Source of the DNA: Silurus meridionalis
Taxonomy: Eukaryota; Chordata; Actinopteri; Siluriformes; Siluridae
Length of the DNA: 64,000 bases
Assembly: GCF_014805685.1 (NCBI RefSeq)
Contig: NC_060885.1
Coordinates: 30,675,132-30,739,131 of the forward strand
Reading direction: 5' to 3'
Shown here: positions 1 through 12,330 of the stretch, one piece after another
Layout of the letters: each line of letters starts with the position of its first letter
How positions within the stretch are numbered: position 1 is the stretch's first letter
The notes under the pieces: generated by a model
The model's database searches: none
The model's input: the letters and a program-made list of their open reading frames with translations, nothing else
Told to the model about the DNA's origin: nothing
Program-made: the position numbers and the translations under genes

Positions 1-140
1 GAATTGCCAAGCTGCCACTCTTGGGCCCTTGAGCAAGGCCCTTAACCCTCTGTGCTCCAGGGGCGCCATATCTTCCCGAGCAAGCTGGGAATGCAAAGAA
101 AGAAATTCACTGTACTGTAATTCATATGTATATACATACT
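1..140 (+). mobile_element. tRNA-derived SINE, 3' portion (cut by window edge)
   Basis: The stretch carries the core seen in many copies here, GGGCCCTTGAGCAAGGCCCT then TAACCCT and TGCTCCAGGGGCGC, followed by a tail ending in AATTCACTGTACTGTAA. The tRNA-like head is missing because the window starts inside the element. Confidence 0.7.
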
Positions 141-149
141 GTATTGGGC

Positions 150-900
150 CGTGCAATCCACCTTCTAATACCAACATTATGACACCATGGCTGAAGAAAC
201 CATCAATATTATAGAGAAACGCAGAAAACTGCATCACAGACAGGAATCTCATAGAGTGAGAATGAATGACATTACTAAAGCAGTGAACCCAAATGAACAG
301 AATTCAACAAGTCTCCTTTTACTGCAGCCACAGCTACACCACCCGCATACATCATCTCCAGCAGAAGCTCATAAAATGCCCCTGAAGTTTTCGCTGCATT
401 TTTATGCTTTTTTTCTGTCCGTTAAAGTTTTCCTCGGGATTTGAAACAAAGGCAAATTGTGTATTTTTGTGCAAAATTCTGTAGGAAAAAACCCACAAAA
501 GTATAAATTATACTTGAAGAAGCGTTACCCCTGTTTCGAACTGTTTTGGCCGGCCTTTCCTCATGATGTCCAGCTTTTCTTTAAAAAAGTGTAAAAGTGT
601 ATCTGCAACCAAATACATTTCTTCTTAGCAACTTTAGAATAAAAAAACACTATGAAATCCACGCAAATATATTTACGGTTATGCAGTTTGCTACAGATGT
701 GGGTTGCACACTCTGACTAGTGTGCTTTCTGACCAGTCAATTAAAGGACTCGAAAAAGCTGATATGATTGTACGACTGCTAGATGGCATTTCGCAACAGC
801 TTCAAGCAACACCTACTTTATGCTACAAGCACCACACTGTTGATTCTGAAGGCTTCACTGTAGATTCCTTTGAATTTGGCAACATGTAATGGCTGTGATC
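150..900 (+). repeat. Dispersed repeat family A, copy 1
   Basis: This region is recognisably similar, in the same order and orientation, to 57165-57890. Shared blocks include CATCACAGACAGGAATCTCA, CACAGCTACACCACC and CTAGTGTGCTTTCTGACCA. The similarity spans about 700 bp, so it is an old dispersed element, probably a non-autonomous DNA transposon. The short reading frames inside are not convincing genes. Confidence 0.6.
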
Positions 901-2097
901 TGATTGGATAAAACTACTAAAAAAAATTTATTCTATCAATGATTCTTGCCACTGCATACAAACACATATTCAGTTTTGCTGTATTGTATTACATTAACAG
1001 TTCTTGGGTGTAGACGTTTGGACCACACTGTGTTATAAATACTATGAATTATGAGCATGTCGGCACATGAACAGCGAGAAAAATCCATAGTACAGTGTGT
1101 GCAAGTATTTGTGCTACAGATTGGAAAGGATCATTCTTTACTGTGAAACATGGCAGTGTTGCTTTTCAGTTCGTACCACATGATGAACACCTATCGATTC
1201 CACACCAAACATGTGATCATGCAAACCGCTGAAGCATTTCTCAAAAATCTATAGAGTCAGAGGTTATAATAGTCAACTTACTGCCATGCGTGCACCCATG
1301 GGTACATCTGATAATGCTTTACAGCAAGCATAGTGATAAATCAGGTCACACACTTATTTAACGTTCACTGATGCATCTGAAAGTTGAGTCACGTCAACCG
1401 GACTTCTTTTTGGTTGGATCGAAATGTTTCTCTTCTAATCCGAGCAGGTTCTTCAAACTTTTTTGTATGCTTCAGGGTCAAGGATCCTCCCCTCCATGAA
1501 GAGATGAAGGCCAACTAGCGTGTACGTTCTGAACTTGTGTGTGAGAACAGAACTCTCCCATACCAGCAGGTAGCAGTAGTCTGTATTTGGCATCCAAAAA
1601 GGGAAACTGGAAGAGCTGGAACTGTGAATATATATCATTACTAACGGATGCGTGTAGCTTTTTTCAATCATGTCTGCTAAGTTGCAAATGGCACTGTCAG
1701 CTCTTGATCTTCTAGTCTTCAACCGCACTGCAGAATTCAGCTTTCACTATTCGTGTTGGATTCCTTCAGCTATGTTGAGAGAAGGATTTTTCACCTGGAC
1801 ATTGACGGCCTCCTTCACTCCCCTCTCAAAACCATCTGTCTCTCAACACCATCAGTGGCAGCTGATATTTTAAATGATGTATCCACAGAATTGTAAAAGA
1901 ATTGATCAGAATCATGGATGGGTCAAGAATGGACAGGAAAATGTCCACCATGTTGAGGAGACAGTCCATGTCCTGTTTCATCCTGATTTTTCTTTTTTAT
2001 AGCCTATCATTGGTTTTCTGGCTGTTTGGATGCTCAGTTGATGTGTGATTTGTGCTTAATTATTTTGGATTTGTTAATGAATGGCTGTAAAAATGGT

Positions 2098-2106
2098 GCG
2101 TGTGTG

Positions 2107-2141
<35 letters not shown>

Positions 2142-2226
2142 GTTCGCTTGCTTGTGGTTATTCCATGTATTAATGTTGACAAATCAGTGAGCCCAGCTGC
2201 CATGCACAGGCTTTTCTCCAACTGTT

Positions 2227-2271
<45 letters not shown>

Positions 2272-2310
2272 ACACACGAACACACACACATACACATACG
2301 TGCACACACT
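2098..2310. repeat. Compound microsatellite (TG/TA, CT, CA)
   Basis: A TG/TA tract at 2098-2145 is followed by about 20 CT units at 2229-2270 and a CA-rich tail to about 2310. Confidence 0.9.
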
Positions 2311-3489
2311 TCATGTCTCTGTATCCCTCTCCAGATTGCTGGAGAAGGTCAATTGCCAGTTTGCCTCTGCCAGCATCTTTATCAAAACCAATATTAATTT
2401 TTTTTGCTAATTAGGACCTGCGAGCTAATGAGCGTCACAGATAATTACTTCATTTATAATCCATAAAACAACCGTGGCTTGTTAGCAGATCAGAAACCCG
2501 CGACCGAAACTCCAAGCAAGTGGTGAGCAAAGAGAAGTAAGCCAGAGGCACTGTAAGCATGGTGCTTGGAAGCCAAACATGAATTTTGTATTTGTTTTAA
2601 ATTATATACACATTACTTTAAATAAGCTCCTGTATTAGATTTTCGCTGTGTTTTCTTTCCTCCATTTCTTTCGCGTATAGGCCGTCGTTTAAATGCGGTT
2701 TTATTGGACTGAGGCAACGCTTGTGCCGTTACATAGAGCATGAGAATTAATAACGTGACAATTTTTTCTACCTAAGATCATAACTCATATTCAAGGACCT
2801 GACGGTGCTTCGAGATCTTAATGAGACACCAGATTATTATTATAAAATTGGTTCCACTTGGAGTGCAAAGCAGATAAGAGATAAAAGTCTCATAAAGCCT
2901 GTTTGCATGCATATTAGCCAGATGCTGTAAATGTCTTTTTTGCGACGAAGCCACATTTGACAAGATACAATCCAAATATTTGACACAGGTCACAACTGGG
3001 TTTAACTATCATGTTACACTAATATACATTCTATACCATGATTTGTGTGATCAAAAACTTACTTTGTCCAAGTTTAGATTTCATTAAACAATTAGGTTCA
3101 GGCTGCCTAAAATCTAAAAAGCTCAGAAGTGTTTTCTATAATAACAATAAAACATTACACACATTATGGATTGAGTGTCATTACTATACAGTTACATTTA
3201 CACTAATGTCTGTCATTACATTAGTAGAACAAACATTTTTTGTGACTCCTATATGGGTAACCTGCATCTGCACTTTTCCAGAATGTTTAAATAGCTTCCT
3301 TCGGGTTAAGTAACAAACACGTTCAGTTTCTGCAATATGTACAGTAGATTGCGGTTGCATCACTTCACCTCCTGTTCTGTGCACACGGTCGTGAATTCAC
3401 CAATGGGATCACTGACACAAAGCGTTCTTCCTTCCTGGGTTTTATCATGGTAGTGGTGATAAAGAGCGATAAGGCTTACCTGAATTTAG

Positions 3490-3765
3490 AGGATAATCAA
3501 TAAATTAATGTAATCAAATAATTAATCAATCAGACAACCAACCAATCAGTGAGTAAATCGGTCAATCAATAAATCAATCAACCAACCAACTAACCTGCCA
3601 ATCGACCAATCAAAATCAGTGAGTCAGCCAATCAACCAATTAACCAATCGACCATCAACAGTGAGCCGAACAACTAACCAATGAATCAATCATTGAATCA
3701 ATCGACCATTTAAACAATCAATACGTTTGTCAATCAATCAATGAATCAGTCAATCAATCAAAACC
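3490..3765 (+). repeat. Degenerate AATC/AACC tetranucleotide array
   Basis: About 275 bp consist of irregular runs of AATC, AACC and AATA words (CAATCAATCAACCAACCAAC style). It is an old tetranucleotide satellite with many substitutions. Confidence 0.75.
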
Positions 3766-3839
3766 AGCTTTGCAAATTGTATGAGACTGTAAATGTTTTA
3801 GTATAGTACTCTGGGTTTTGTTGGAAAAACTAGAAAAAA

Positions 3840-3904
3840 CAGAGCGAGAGAGAATGAGAGAGCAAAAGCATATGAGACAGAGAGAGAAAGCGAGAGAGAG
3901 AGAG
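3840..3904. repeat. GA-rich tract
   Basis: Imperfect GAGA repeat. Nothing else is recognised between here and the next microsatellite apart from a short AT/CA run at 4061-4083. Confidence 0.6.
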
Positions 3905-4317
3905 TACTAGACTGACTCATCTCTCCAAATCACTCTTCTGCTCAGCGATGTTGTTCAGAAAAACCACAGAATAGCAGAATCACATGAACTGAACAGCACT
4001 AGAACAAGGAGTGAGGACTGTGTGATGAAATTAGAGCCTTGATGTAATAAGAAGTTGTGTATATATATACACACAGACACACAGGCTCAGTGAGATGAAG
4101 CTGTTGGCAGGACAGCAGAGAAAGAGTTAGACTGAGTAGCAGATGGAGGGACGGGACGCTTTGGGAGGCAGCATTTTGAGCAGCGAGGCATCTGTTTATG
4201 GGGAAATATAAAGTCCAGCTGTCTGTTTTTGGATAAGATTAAAACATTTGCTTTGGCTGAGATACATGTAGTCAATTAAGTATAAAAAGGTTTTAAATGA
4301 CTATTATTAATTCTATT

Positions 4318-4325
4318 ATCATTAA

Positions 4326-4387
<62 letters not shown>
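4318..4387. repeat. Compound (TTA)n-(TAG)n microsatellite
   Basis: A run of TTA trinucleotides changes without a gap into a run of TAG, consistent with a point change spreading through one array. Confidence 0.9.
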
Positions 4388-4557
4388 AAAGTACAATACA
4401 TTACAAATTACTGTATAAATAAAAAGTCAAGAACAATCAAGTGGCAGTTTTACAAGCTTATAAAATGTCATCTGCTGAGTATTTAGGGGTAAAATGTTCG
4501 AAATTGCCAAACAAAATTAATCAGAGATAAGACTAATTTATTCATTGAAATTAGGAA

Positions 4558-4750
4558 GTAGTATCTCGCTGGTCACGGCTCTGGGTTACTAATAAGAAGG
4601 TCGGAGGTTCAAGCCACAGTATTGCCAAGCTGACACTCTTGGGCCCTAGAGCAAGGCTCTTAACCCTCTGTGCTCCAGGGGTGCTGTATCATAAATGACC
4701 ATGCACTTTGACCCCAACTTCCTAACATCACAGGGATATGCATTATAAAA
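4558..4750 (+). mobile_element. tRNA-derived SINE
   Basis: A tRNA-like B box (GAGGTTCAAGCC) is followed by the shared core CTCTTGGGCCCTAGAGCAAGG, CTCCAGGGGTGCTGTATCAT and the tail CCCCAACTTCCTAACATCAC. The same order is seen near 21.7 and 31.2 kb. Confidence 0.7.
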
Positions 4751-4863
4751 AATGTTTTCCTTGTTTACTCGTGATTACGACATGATTTTTAAAACAGTTG
4801 CTATGAAACATGAATTATTGGTGTTACCATTTCACTGACCATAAAACAGGAAAAGCCTTATAT

Positions 4864-5594
4864 TACCGTAATTTTCGGACTATAAGCCGCTACTTTTTCC
4901 CCACGTTTTGAACCCCGCGGCTTAAACAACGAAGCGGCTTATTTATGAATTCTTCCTGGGTTTTTCCCGGTTTCACAAACTTCAAGCCAATAAACTGAAC
5001 CCCATAACATTAGACCAATGAAATTTCCGAACGGAAACGAAAAAACACACCTCACCTGTGTTCTGAGCTGCACGGCATCGGGAGAAAAAACGTTTTTTTA
5101 AACGCACCACGATGCCAAAAGATAAACTCCAAAGAGAAATAGTTGTGAAAGGAAGGAGGAAGACAGTGAACAATGACTTTCTTGGTAGGCTACTGTTTAG
5201 ATACAAGCCTTTGTAGCGCGTTGAGTCTGGGTGAAGCGAGAGCTCGCTAACTCCAGTTGCAACAGAAATCATAAAAGCACAGACAGGTTTCCAAAACTCG
5301 TGCTTTTTTATTTTTCTTGGCAACAGCGTTACGCGTTAGTCAAAGAAACTTAGAAATGAGCATCAGAAAATAATAAGGACATATTCCTCGGTCTCCACAC
5401 ACTCACACAGTGAAAAATACACTGCCATGCTATTCCCAAAATACCGCTATGCTCCTAAAGGAAGTGCAACATATTTCACCCGTTACACCGTGTGTAACGT
5501 GTCTTTCATTAAAGCCTGTGTAAAGTTCATTAGTTTCAGTGTAGACACCTGCGGCTTATATATGGGTGCGCTTTATAGTCCGGAAATTACGGTA
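4864..5594 (+). mobile_element. Non-autonomous pogo/Tigger-like DNA transposon
   Basis: The ends are inverted repeats: TACCGTAATTTTCGGACTAT at the left and the reverse complement TACCGTAATTTCCGGACTAT at the right, bounded by TA. The interior matches the copy at 30250-30819. Around 5112-5190 it has a decayed plus-strand transposase trace (MPKDKLQREIVVKGRRKT). It is an internally deleted copy of an element whose second copy shows clearer transposase similarity. No intact protein remains. Confidence 0.75.
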
Positions 5595-5927
5595 ATCTAT
5601 AATCTTAACTTAAGGCCTACTTCTCTTTTTTCACCCCTTTCTCTCAATTGCAGAGGTCAAGTCTATATTTGCTGTGGGAAATTAGCAACTTTATTATAGG
5701 GGATTTCAGACTGAATTTTTCAACAATTTCAGCCAACCATGATATTCACCAGAAACTTTCACAAGGTGCAAGATTTTCTTACAATCCAATAACGCAGTGA
5801 GAAAACGGATTTTTACGTTGAGATCACGAGAAATTTGAGTCGTCATAAGGAGAGAACATCTCGTCGTGTCGTGATCACGAGGAAACAACATCACAAGGAA
5901 AATAAGTCGTTAACATAGGTTCTATAG

Positions 5928-6165
5928 CCTGTGAAAAACATGCACATAATTTAAGCCTAAATATAGATATCTGAAAGGCCATGCATTGATATATTTATTT
6001 TCTTGTTTTCTTGTGATCACGACTTAGTTTTCTAGTGATCTCGACATAAGTTGTTTTCTCGTGCTCACAAGAAAACAAGAAAATAAAAATATAATAATGC
6101 ATGGCCCTTTAGGACTTACATATTTAGGCTTAAATTATGGGTTTCTTTTTCACAGTCTATATATG
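5928..6165. mobile_element. Foldback inverted-repeat element
   Basis: Two arms of about 100 bp are near-inverted copies. The left arm has CATAATTTAAGCCTAAATAT, GGCCATGCATTGATAT and TTTTCTTGTTTTCTTGTG, and the right arm reads the same on the other strand. A spacer rich in TCTCGA/ATCACGA words lies between. The pattern fits a MITE or foldback transposon. Confidence 0.65.
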
Positions 6166-6776
6166 TTCAAGTTTGCGAGCTTAACGTTCCCGTAGATAAG
6201 TTTCCTCAGCTTAAGTTTCTAGCCTACAGTTTCTGGTCTAAACTTCTGGGTTAAAGTTCCTTGGCTGGGGCTTTCTTATTTGGTTTCAAATCCTACCCAA
6301 ATTGTTTTACTTTTGTGGTCTTAAAGTTTTTTCACTTTAGACTTTTTGACTTGTGGGTTCAAGTTCCCAGGTATAAATCCCTTAGCTCAGTGAAAAAGCA
6401 GGATAGAAGGTACACTCATCTCTCTTTTCTTCCCCCTCTTTTTGTTGCTGTGTCATACTCAGCCCACTCAGAGAGAAAAGCCCTGTCTTGTTTTTTTGGG
6501 GAAATGCCACGATGGTGAGTTTTTTGTGAGCAAACGTCTCTGAACATCAGCTTCTGCAGTGCTGTTGAGCCTCTCACTCAGGTGATGGCAGGCATGACGC
6601 CGGCTTTAGAAAGGTCTTCTGGTTTATGCAGGTGCGATCGAGGGATGAAGGAACGGATGAGAGTGAATGAGTGGCATGAAATGGGCTCCTGTGTGAGGGA
6701 AAGTTTAGCGTGAATGCAGCGCTGCTATTACCTGTGCTTTGATTTAGCAGAGACCCAGGGGACCACTTCTATAGCG

Positions 6777-6779
<3 letters not shown>

Positions 6780-6848
<69 letters not shown>
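6780..6848. repeat. (GT)34 microsatellite
   Basis: An almost pure GT run. The stretch 6170-6775 before it holds nothing I recognise. Confidence 0.95.
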
Positions 6849-6849
<1 letters not shown>

Positions 6850-7338
6850 TGAGACAGACAGAGCATGGAGTGATTATGGTTATGCTTGTATGAAGGATGG
6901 AGAGGATTTCTTTTAGCTGTACTGTCAGATAGAAGTGTCCAAGATAGGAAATGAGACAAAGGAAAGCAGATAGGCAAAGACGCAGAAAGACGGACGTATA
7001 GGTCGGTGTATATATGGGGAGATAGAGGTCTGGAAAGGCAGATAGAATAAGAGGTAAAAAGAGAAGTAAAGAAGCAGACATTAAGGCAGAGAGGCTTAAA
7101 GATGTGCATGCTAATCGACAGACAAAATGAATAGACTGATTTAGAAAGAGGAAGGTACTAGGAAAGGCAGACTGACAGACAAAAGAGAAGATAGTCATGA
7201 AGATACAAAGAAGATACAAAATGGGTTATACAAATGACTTTAAAATGTTAATATAAAAAGAAATCTATTAGAAAAAATATATTCATTTACGCTTGCTTTT
7301 TTTCTGAAGCATGTAACAGAGTTGTAATAAGTACACAA

Positions 7339-7740
7339 TACGAGGTGGTATCAAAAGTTTTCAGACTGGCACTCCTCACATCCAGTCGCTTTCGATGAAT
7401 GTCCCCCCTCGGACGCCTTAAAACCCGGCAGGAGAACTCGCTATTGGCCCCGGGGTCGAATTCTAGATGCACAAAGGTGCGAAAGGTCCCATAAAGCGTG
7501 TGTGCCACTCAACACCTTGAACGACTCGTTGCAGCAGTGCTGTAAACTTGAGAATCATGTCAAGCGTCTCTGTGGCAGATTTGGTCTGAATAGCACCAGC
7601 TGCACGGCTCCCAATAAAAACAGAACAATGTCTTTTGGCACACTGACTGATGAAGGTCGGTGCTCCCTGTGACTGTGTGTTCAGTTTTGTGCTGCCATCT
7701 GTTAGTGTTACAAAACTAGTCTTGAAACTTTTTATATATG
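7339..7740 (-). mobile_element. Mariner deletion derivative
   Basis: The left end TACGAGGTGGTATCAAAAG is the same terminal repeat seen at 16816 and 37345. Internal blocks such as GTCTCTGTGGCAGATTTG and GAAGGTCGGTGCTCCCTGTG are shared with the 16.8-kb and 22.2-kb copies. The inverted right end (CTTGAAACTTTTTATA) is eroded. The length is about 400 bp against roughly 1.3 kb for a full mariner, so no transposase is possible. Confidence 0.75.
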
Positions 7741-8108
7741 TATATATTAAGTCTTAAGACTTAGATGGACAGAAAAACATCAAGGAAGACAAAGAGCTAA
7801 GAAGAAGTTGGAGGGACAGGCAGAAAGACAAGGTGGCAAAACGATTAAAAGAGACAAACAGCTGGCAAAAAGGCAGATAAAGAAAGACATAAACAAGCAG
7901 ACAGAAAGACAGGTTGAACAATGGACAGGTAGGGAGAAAGAGGAAGTGAGAAAGAGAGATAGAAAATAAGGTGAAGTGGCATTGGGGAGAGAGACAATGA
8001 GGTGGACAGAGAGACAGAACAAGAGTGATGCTGCACTCGATAGAAAGTGAAGAAGACAGGCAATGAGGTTGACAGAAAGGCAGAAAGACCGGGTTGTGAT
8101 GGCTGGAG

Positions 8109-8111
<3 letters not shown>

Positions 8112-8175
<64 letters not shown>
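8112..8175. repeat. (GA)n-(GACA)n microsatellite
   Basis: About 22 GA units run into GACA units. Confidence 0.92.
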
Positions 8176-8241
8176 TGTGGTAGAATTACCCTAATGTCCT
8201 TTAAATGCCTCCTTACACTGACAGCTAAATTAGGCCTGAGC

Positions 8242-8244
<3 letters not shown>

Positions 8245-8288
<44 letters not shown>

Positions 8289-8533
8289 CACATGTGAATG
8301 TGTAATCACTCGCATCAGACTGGGTCAGGATAGAAAAAACCTGCGCTGTCACATGCCATCCTCCTGTAACCTCCAGTCATGATGTGAAGTGGAGTCTGCT
8401 TCACTTTGCCCCTATTTAGTGCACTAGGATTGTGTTTTTGGGACAGGCCTTGCCCATGTGAGTCGAGTAATTATATCTGCAGAAACTTTTAAACAGCTTT
8501 AAATAACAGCGGGAGATGGAAAATTTAACCTGT

Positions 8534-8587
<54 letters not shown>

Positions 8588-8668
8588 GCTGTATCTCTGT
8601 GATTGATGTGAATATTATGTGGATAGCTGTCCTTCTCTGCCTCTGGCTCTCTCACTCGTTCTCTTGTT

Positions 8669-8722
<54 letters not shown>

Positions 8723-8837
8723 TGTGTGTTTTGTTCTCAAGCACAATGTTGGGAAAGGTGGAGGGTTTGCGCCTTTGAAGCGTGACATATTTAACCATAA
8801 ATCTGCAGGATTAGGACACGCTGGCCCAAGGACTATG

Positions 8838-8890
<53 letters not shown>
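8245..8890. repeat. Cluster of four (GT)n tracts
   Basis: GT tracts lie at 8245-8285, 8531-8588, 8671-8730 and 8841-8890, all GT on the plus strand, with 90-250 bp of ordinary DNA between them. Confidence 0.92.
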
Positions 8891-8891
<1 letters not shown>

Positions 8892-9451
8892 ATGGTAAAA
8901 CATGGGTTCTCTTAGACGTCAGGAACTCTATCAGTCTCTCGCCCTTCCATCAACCCTGATATTAGTGTACTTACTGAAGAGCGGAGAGAATAGAGAAAAA
9001 GAGCGAAGGAAAGAAAAAAGAAAGAGAGAGAGAGACGCGATTAAGAAAGACAAGGAAAGAAAGAAGCGAGTGAGAGCTACGATTTTGATTTATTTTTACT
9101 TTCTATCGATCTGTTTATAAATAGAGCTCTTTAGGTCCGGTCTTTAGATTGAGCAACATCCAGACCGTAGTGTAGTTTGCGGTGGCGCTGTCCGCAATAT
9201 ACCAGGTGGGTGTTAATGTGATGGTCTCATTGTGAGAAAGAAAATGGAGTGAAAAGTAATAAAAATCTGTCCCTGCCACTGTTTTTGCACATGGCCATGA
9301 TAACTGCCCTTCTGATGACATCATTGTCCTGATCGAGTTCAGAAAACATACAGAATTATAGTTCTACACAGAAACAGCCTTCCCCAAAATGATTAAACAG
9401 ACCTAAACAGATTAAACCAGGCAAATGGAGCAGGGGTGATGTAGTAGTGGT

Positions 9452-9498
<47 letters not shown>

Positions 9499-9664
9499 TG
9501 TGGGTCTTATCTACGATGGGGTGGAAGTCGAAATGTGTGCACTGGCAAATTAGTCTTGGAGTGTGTCCAGTGTGGAAGAGTGATTGAAAATGTTTACAGT
9601 TTTGTGCATAGGAAGTGAATAAGTGTGTGTGTGTGTGTGTGTATGTGTGAGAGAGAGTGTGTGT
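9452..9664. repeat. Two further (GT)n tracts
   Basis: GT runs at 9452-9496 and 9622-9664 continue the cluster that begins at 6780. Confidence 0.92.
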
Positions 9665-9879
9665 AAGACGGTTGAATGAAGCAGCTGCAGGGGGCGAATC
9701 AGACCGGATTATATTTACTCCTGGAGGGTCTATCAAAAAAAGACTGCAGGTCAAATGATATGCACACATTTCCACACATCACACACACTCACACACACAC
9801 AACAGAAGACTTGGGTATACCAACTTTAAAAGGCAGCTGTCTGTGGAGGAAAAATCGTCCCACATGACTCGTTCACACC

Positions 9880-10260
9880 ACTGATTTCTTTACCAGGGTC
9901 AAAGACCTACTGCGCACTTTCCGTCCCAGCCCTCCCCCTCTATTTTTGCCGGATGGTATTTGCCTCATCCATTAACATATTACAGAGTGCACCATTATGG
10001 ATGTCGTGAGGGGTTAACCTTTCTCCGCGGCTCAGGAACAAATTAGGACTAGAACGCTCGGCTGCTCCCCGTTCATTAGCCGAAAGGAAACACGGACGTT
10101 AAGGCATTATGGTAACATGCATGAAGAACTGCTTTCTACAGAGATTATGACACCGAGCCAATTAGGAGTCGGCTTGATTTAGGGTTCAGGCCTATTAATG
10201 AAACACTTGCTATTAACACAATGGCTGATTGAGCTCATGCTCTCATAAAACATGGATCAA
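9880..10260. other. Low-repeat, GC-richer intronic island (candidate conserved element)
   Basis: This stretch has no recognised repeat, a higher GC content than its surroundings and several homeodomain-like ATTA/TAAT words (CCATTAACATATT, CTATTAATGAAAC). It could be conserved non-coding DNA, but sequence alone cannot prove it. Confidence 0.3.
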
Positions 10261-11039
10261 AACATTCTTATTACGTATAAATTATTTCTATTCGCTGATT
10301 TTTTTTTTACTCCGTTACTGATGCTCACTGTTCTTTAGTTATCACCTAAGAAAAATATCTTTTAATAATATGGATTGTATGGAAAAAGCGAATTCAATGC
10401 AAATCGTAACGAATGGTCGCATGTTTCATTCGTTATTTCATTCTACTGACTTCACATTTGTCATTTTGCCAATAATATCATTCAAACGGATGTCTAATTT
10501 AAACAGCAGCAATAAGGTGGTTGTGAAAAAGTGATTCTATGAAAGAAACATACTTGGAATTCGATGTTAATGATCGATCTGTCTGTGAAACAAATGGATC
10601 CAGGGTCTCACCTTGTTGATGACGTTACATCATCGCTCACATCCCTTAACATCCTTCCAGCATTTAACAAGGTCACAGAGTTATACCCTGTTGACTTCAT
10701 ACTTTAGACAATGTGTAAAAGGAAATACAAATACTATTACTGTCTCTGACACTTATGTCTTGGTGTCCATGTCAGGGTCTATCTTACAAACGCTCTTCCA
10801 TCATGAAAGCTTAGTTTACTGCTCTATTTTGGGTAGAGCCTGTGTTCCTGCACATTTGGCAAGTTTAACAAGCAATTTGTAATGCGAAAAATGGACTGAA
10901 AGGTTCCTCATGATCAATATATATAAACAATATATTTTTAAAAATACATTTTCTTCTGGGTTAAAAAAAATTCAAAAATATCTTATCATTTTTGAAGATT
11001 TACTATAACGGCTACACATATGCATATGGTATGATCTGA

Positions 11040-11104
<65 letters not shown>

Positions 11105-11120
11105 CGTCTGTCTGTCTGTC
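11040..11120. repeat. (TGTC)n microsatellite
   Basis: About 20 TGTC units with two CCGT interruptions, directly abutting the Tc1 derivative that follows. Confidence 0.95.
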
Positions 11121-11127
11121 CATCCAT

Positions 11128-11605
11128 TATACACCAACCAGGCATAACATTATAACAATATAAACGGTCAAGTAAATCTCTTCATCATGGCACCTGTTAG
11201 TGGGTGGGATATATTGGACAGCAAGTGAACATTTTGTCCTCAAAGTTGATGTATCGGAAGCAGGAAAAATGGGCAAGTGTATGGATTTGAGCGAGTTTGT
11301 CAGGGGCCAAATTATGATGGCTAGACGTCTGGATCAGAGCATCTCAAAAACTGCAGCTCTTGTGGGATGTTCCAAGTCTGCAGTGGTCAGTATCTATTAA
11401 AAGTGGTCGAGGCTCATCGATGCACGTGTGGAGCGAAGGCTGGTCTGTGTGGTCCAATCCAACAGACGAGCTCCTGACGATTGCTGATGAAGATGATGCT
11501 GTTAATGCTCAATGGGTCAGGACTGTTTTGGCAGCAAAAAGGGGGACCAATACACCAACACGATATTAGGCAGGCGGTCATAATGTTATGCCTGGTCACT
11601 GTATA
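11128..11605 (+). mobile_element. Non-autonomous Tc1-like transposon with transposase N-terminus relic
   Basis: The inverted ends share ACCAGGCATAACATTAT (left 11136-11152, right its reverse complement at 11580-11596) and sit next to TA. Inside, 11269-11397 encodes a helix-turn-helix like the N-terminus of Tc1 transposases ([20 protein letters not shown], then AVVSIY) and then a stop. The catalytic domain is absent: the element is about 480 bp against roughly 1.5 kb for autonomous relatives. It is a defective copy that could only move in trans. Confidence 0.8.
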
Positions 11606-12089
11606 TACTATATAGGTTGTACGTATATACTCTAAAGCTTTTTTTTTTTTTTTTTACATTTACTATCATTCTTAAGTCTCTGCTGATTGCCACCATTAGC
11701 AATGCTACATATTCTAGAATTTTAATGACACATGATAGGATTTTTATTGCATGCCTTAGAAACTAGTCCTCAGTCATTTATGCAGTAATAAGTGAGTTCA
11801 TCTCTTGTTTGAGCACCACTTTCCTGTTCCAATTTTTCTCCAGAGGTTTCATATAAAACTCGGGTTTGCTAACAAATAGACATTTTAACATTTTTTTACA
11901 CAAAGTTCCACGAGACTTTGAACTTGTGGTGAGGACTAGAACGAGAAAGGAATCCTCCCACACTTTGTTTATTAATGCAAAACCCCAAAGCAAAAAAAGC
12001 TACTGATGTGTAATAGATAGATCACTTTGTGTGCTGTTGAAAAAGGCATAAAAATACTAATAACACGTGGCACCCCCCGACATTAGCCT

Positions 12090-12330
12090 CCTCCTCATGC
12101 AGTGTCCCAGCTGTGTGTCGAGATGAGAAGGACATTAATAAAGTTTAGGTGTGTTGCCCCTGTCCTTTAGGGGCCCTGGAGGAGCTACTCTATTGATCTT
12201 CTCAGGGATGAACGCCCGCTGCGGGAAGATTTAAACGCCCCACGGGCCTTGTTTTGTACAAACCCTGAGCTATTTTGAACATATGGCAGCCTCAGGCTCT
12301 GTACTTACCCAGCCATCATGATCAGACACA
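12090..12330. other. GC-richer unique block (candidate conserved element)
   Basis: The block contains no repeat I recognise, in AT-rich surroundings. No open frame or splice context supports an exon. The rest of 11610-13125 looks like ordinary intron sequence. Confidence 0.25.

Noticed and set aside
1453..1728. Minus-strand open frame of 91 codons
   Set aside because: No recognised domain, start context or splice partner; possibly an old repeat but not supportable as a gene.
6728..7219. Long open frames rich in THTHTH, SLSLSL or VCVCVC across the window
   Set aside because: They are translations of dinucleotide microsatellites (both strands), with no domain or splice context.
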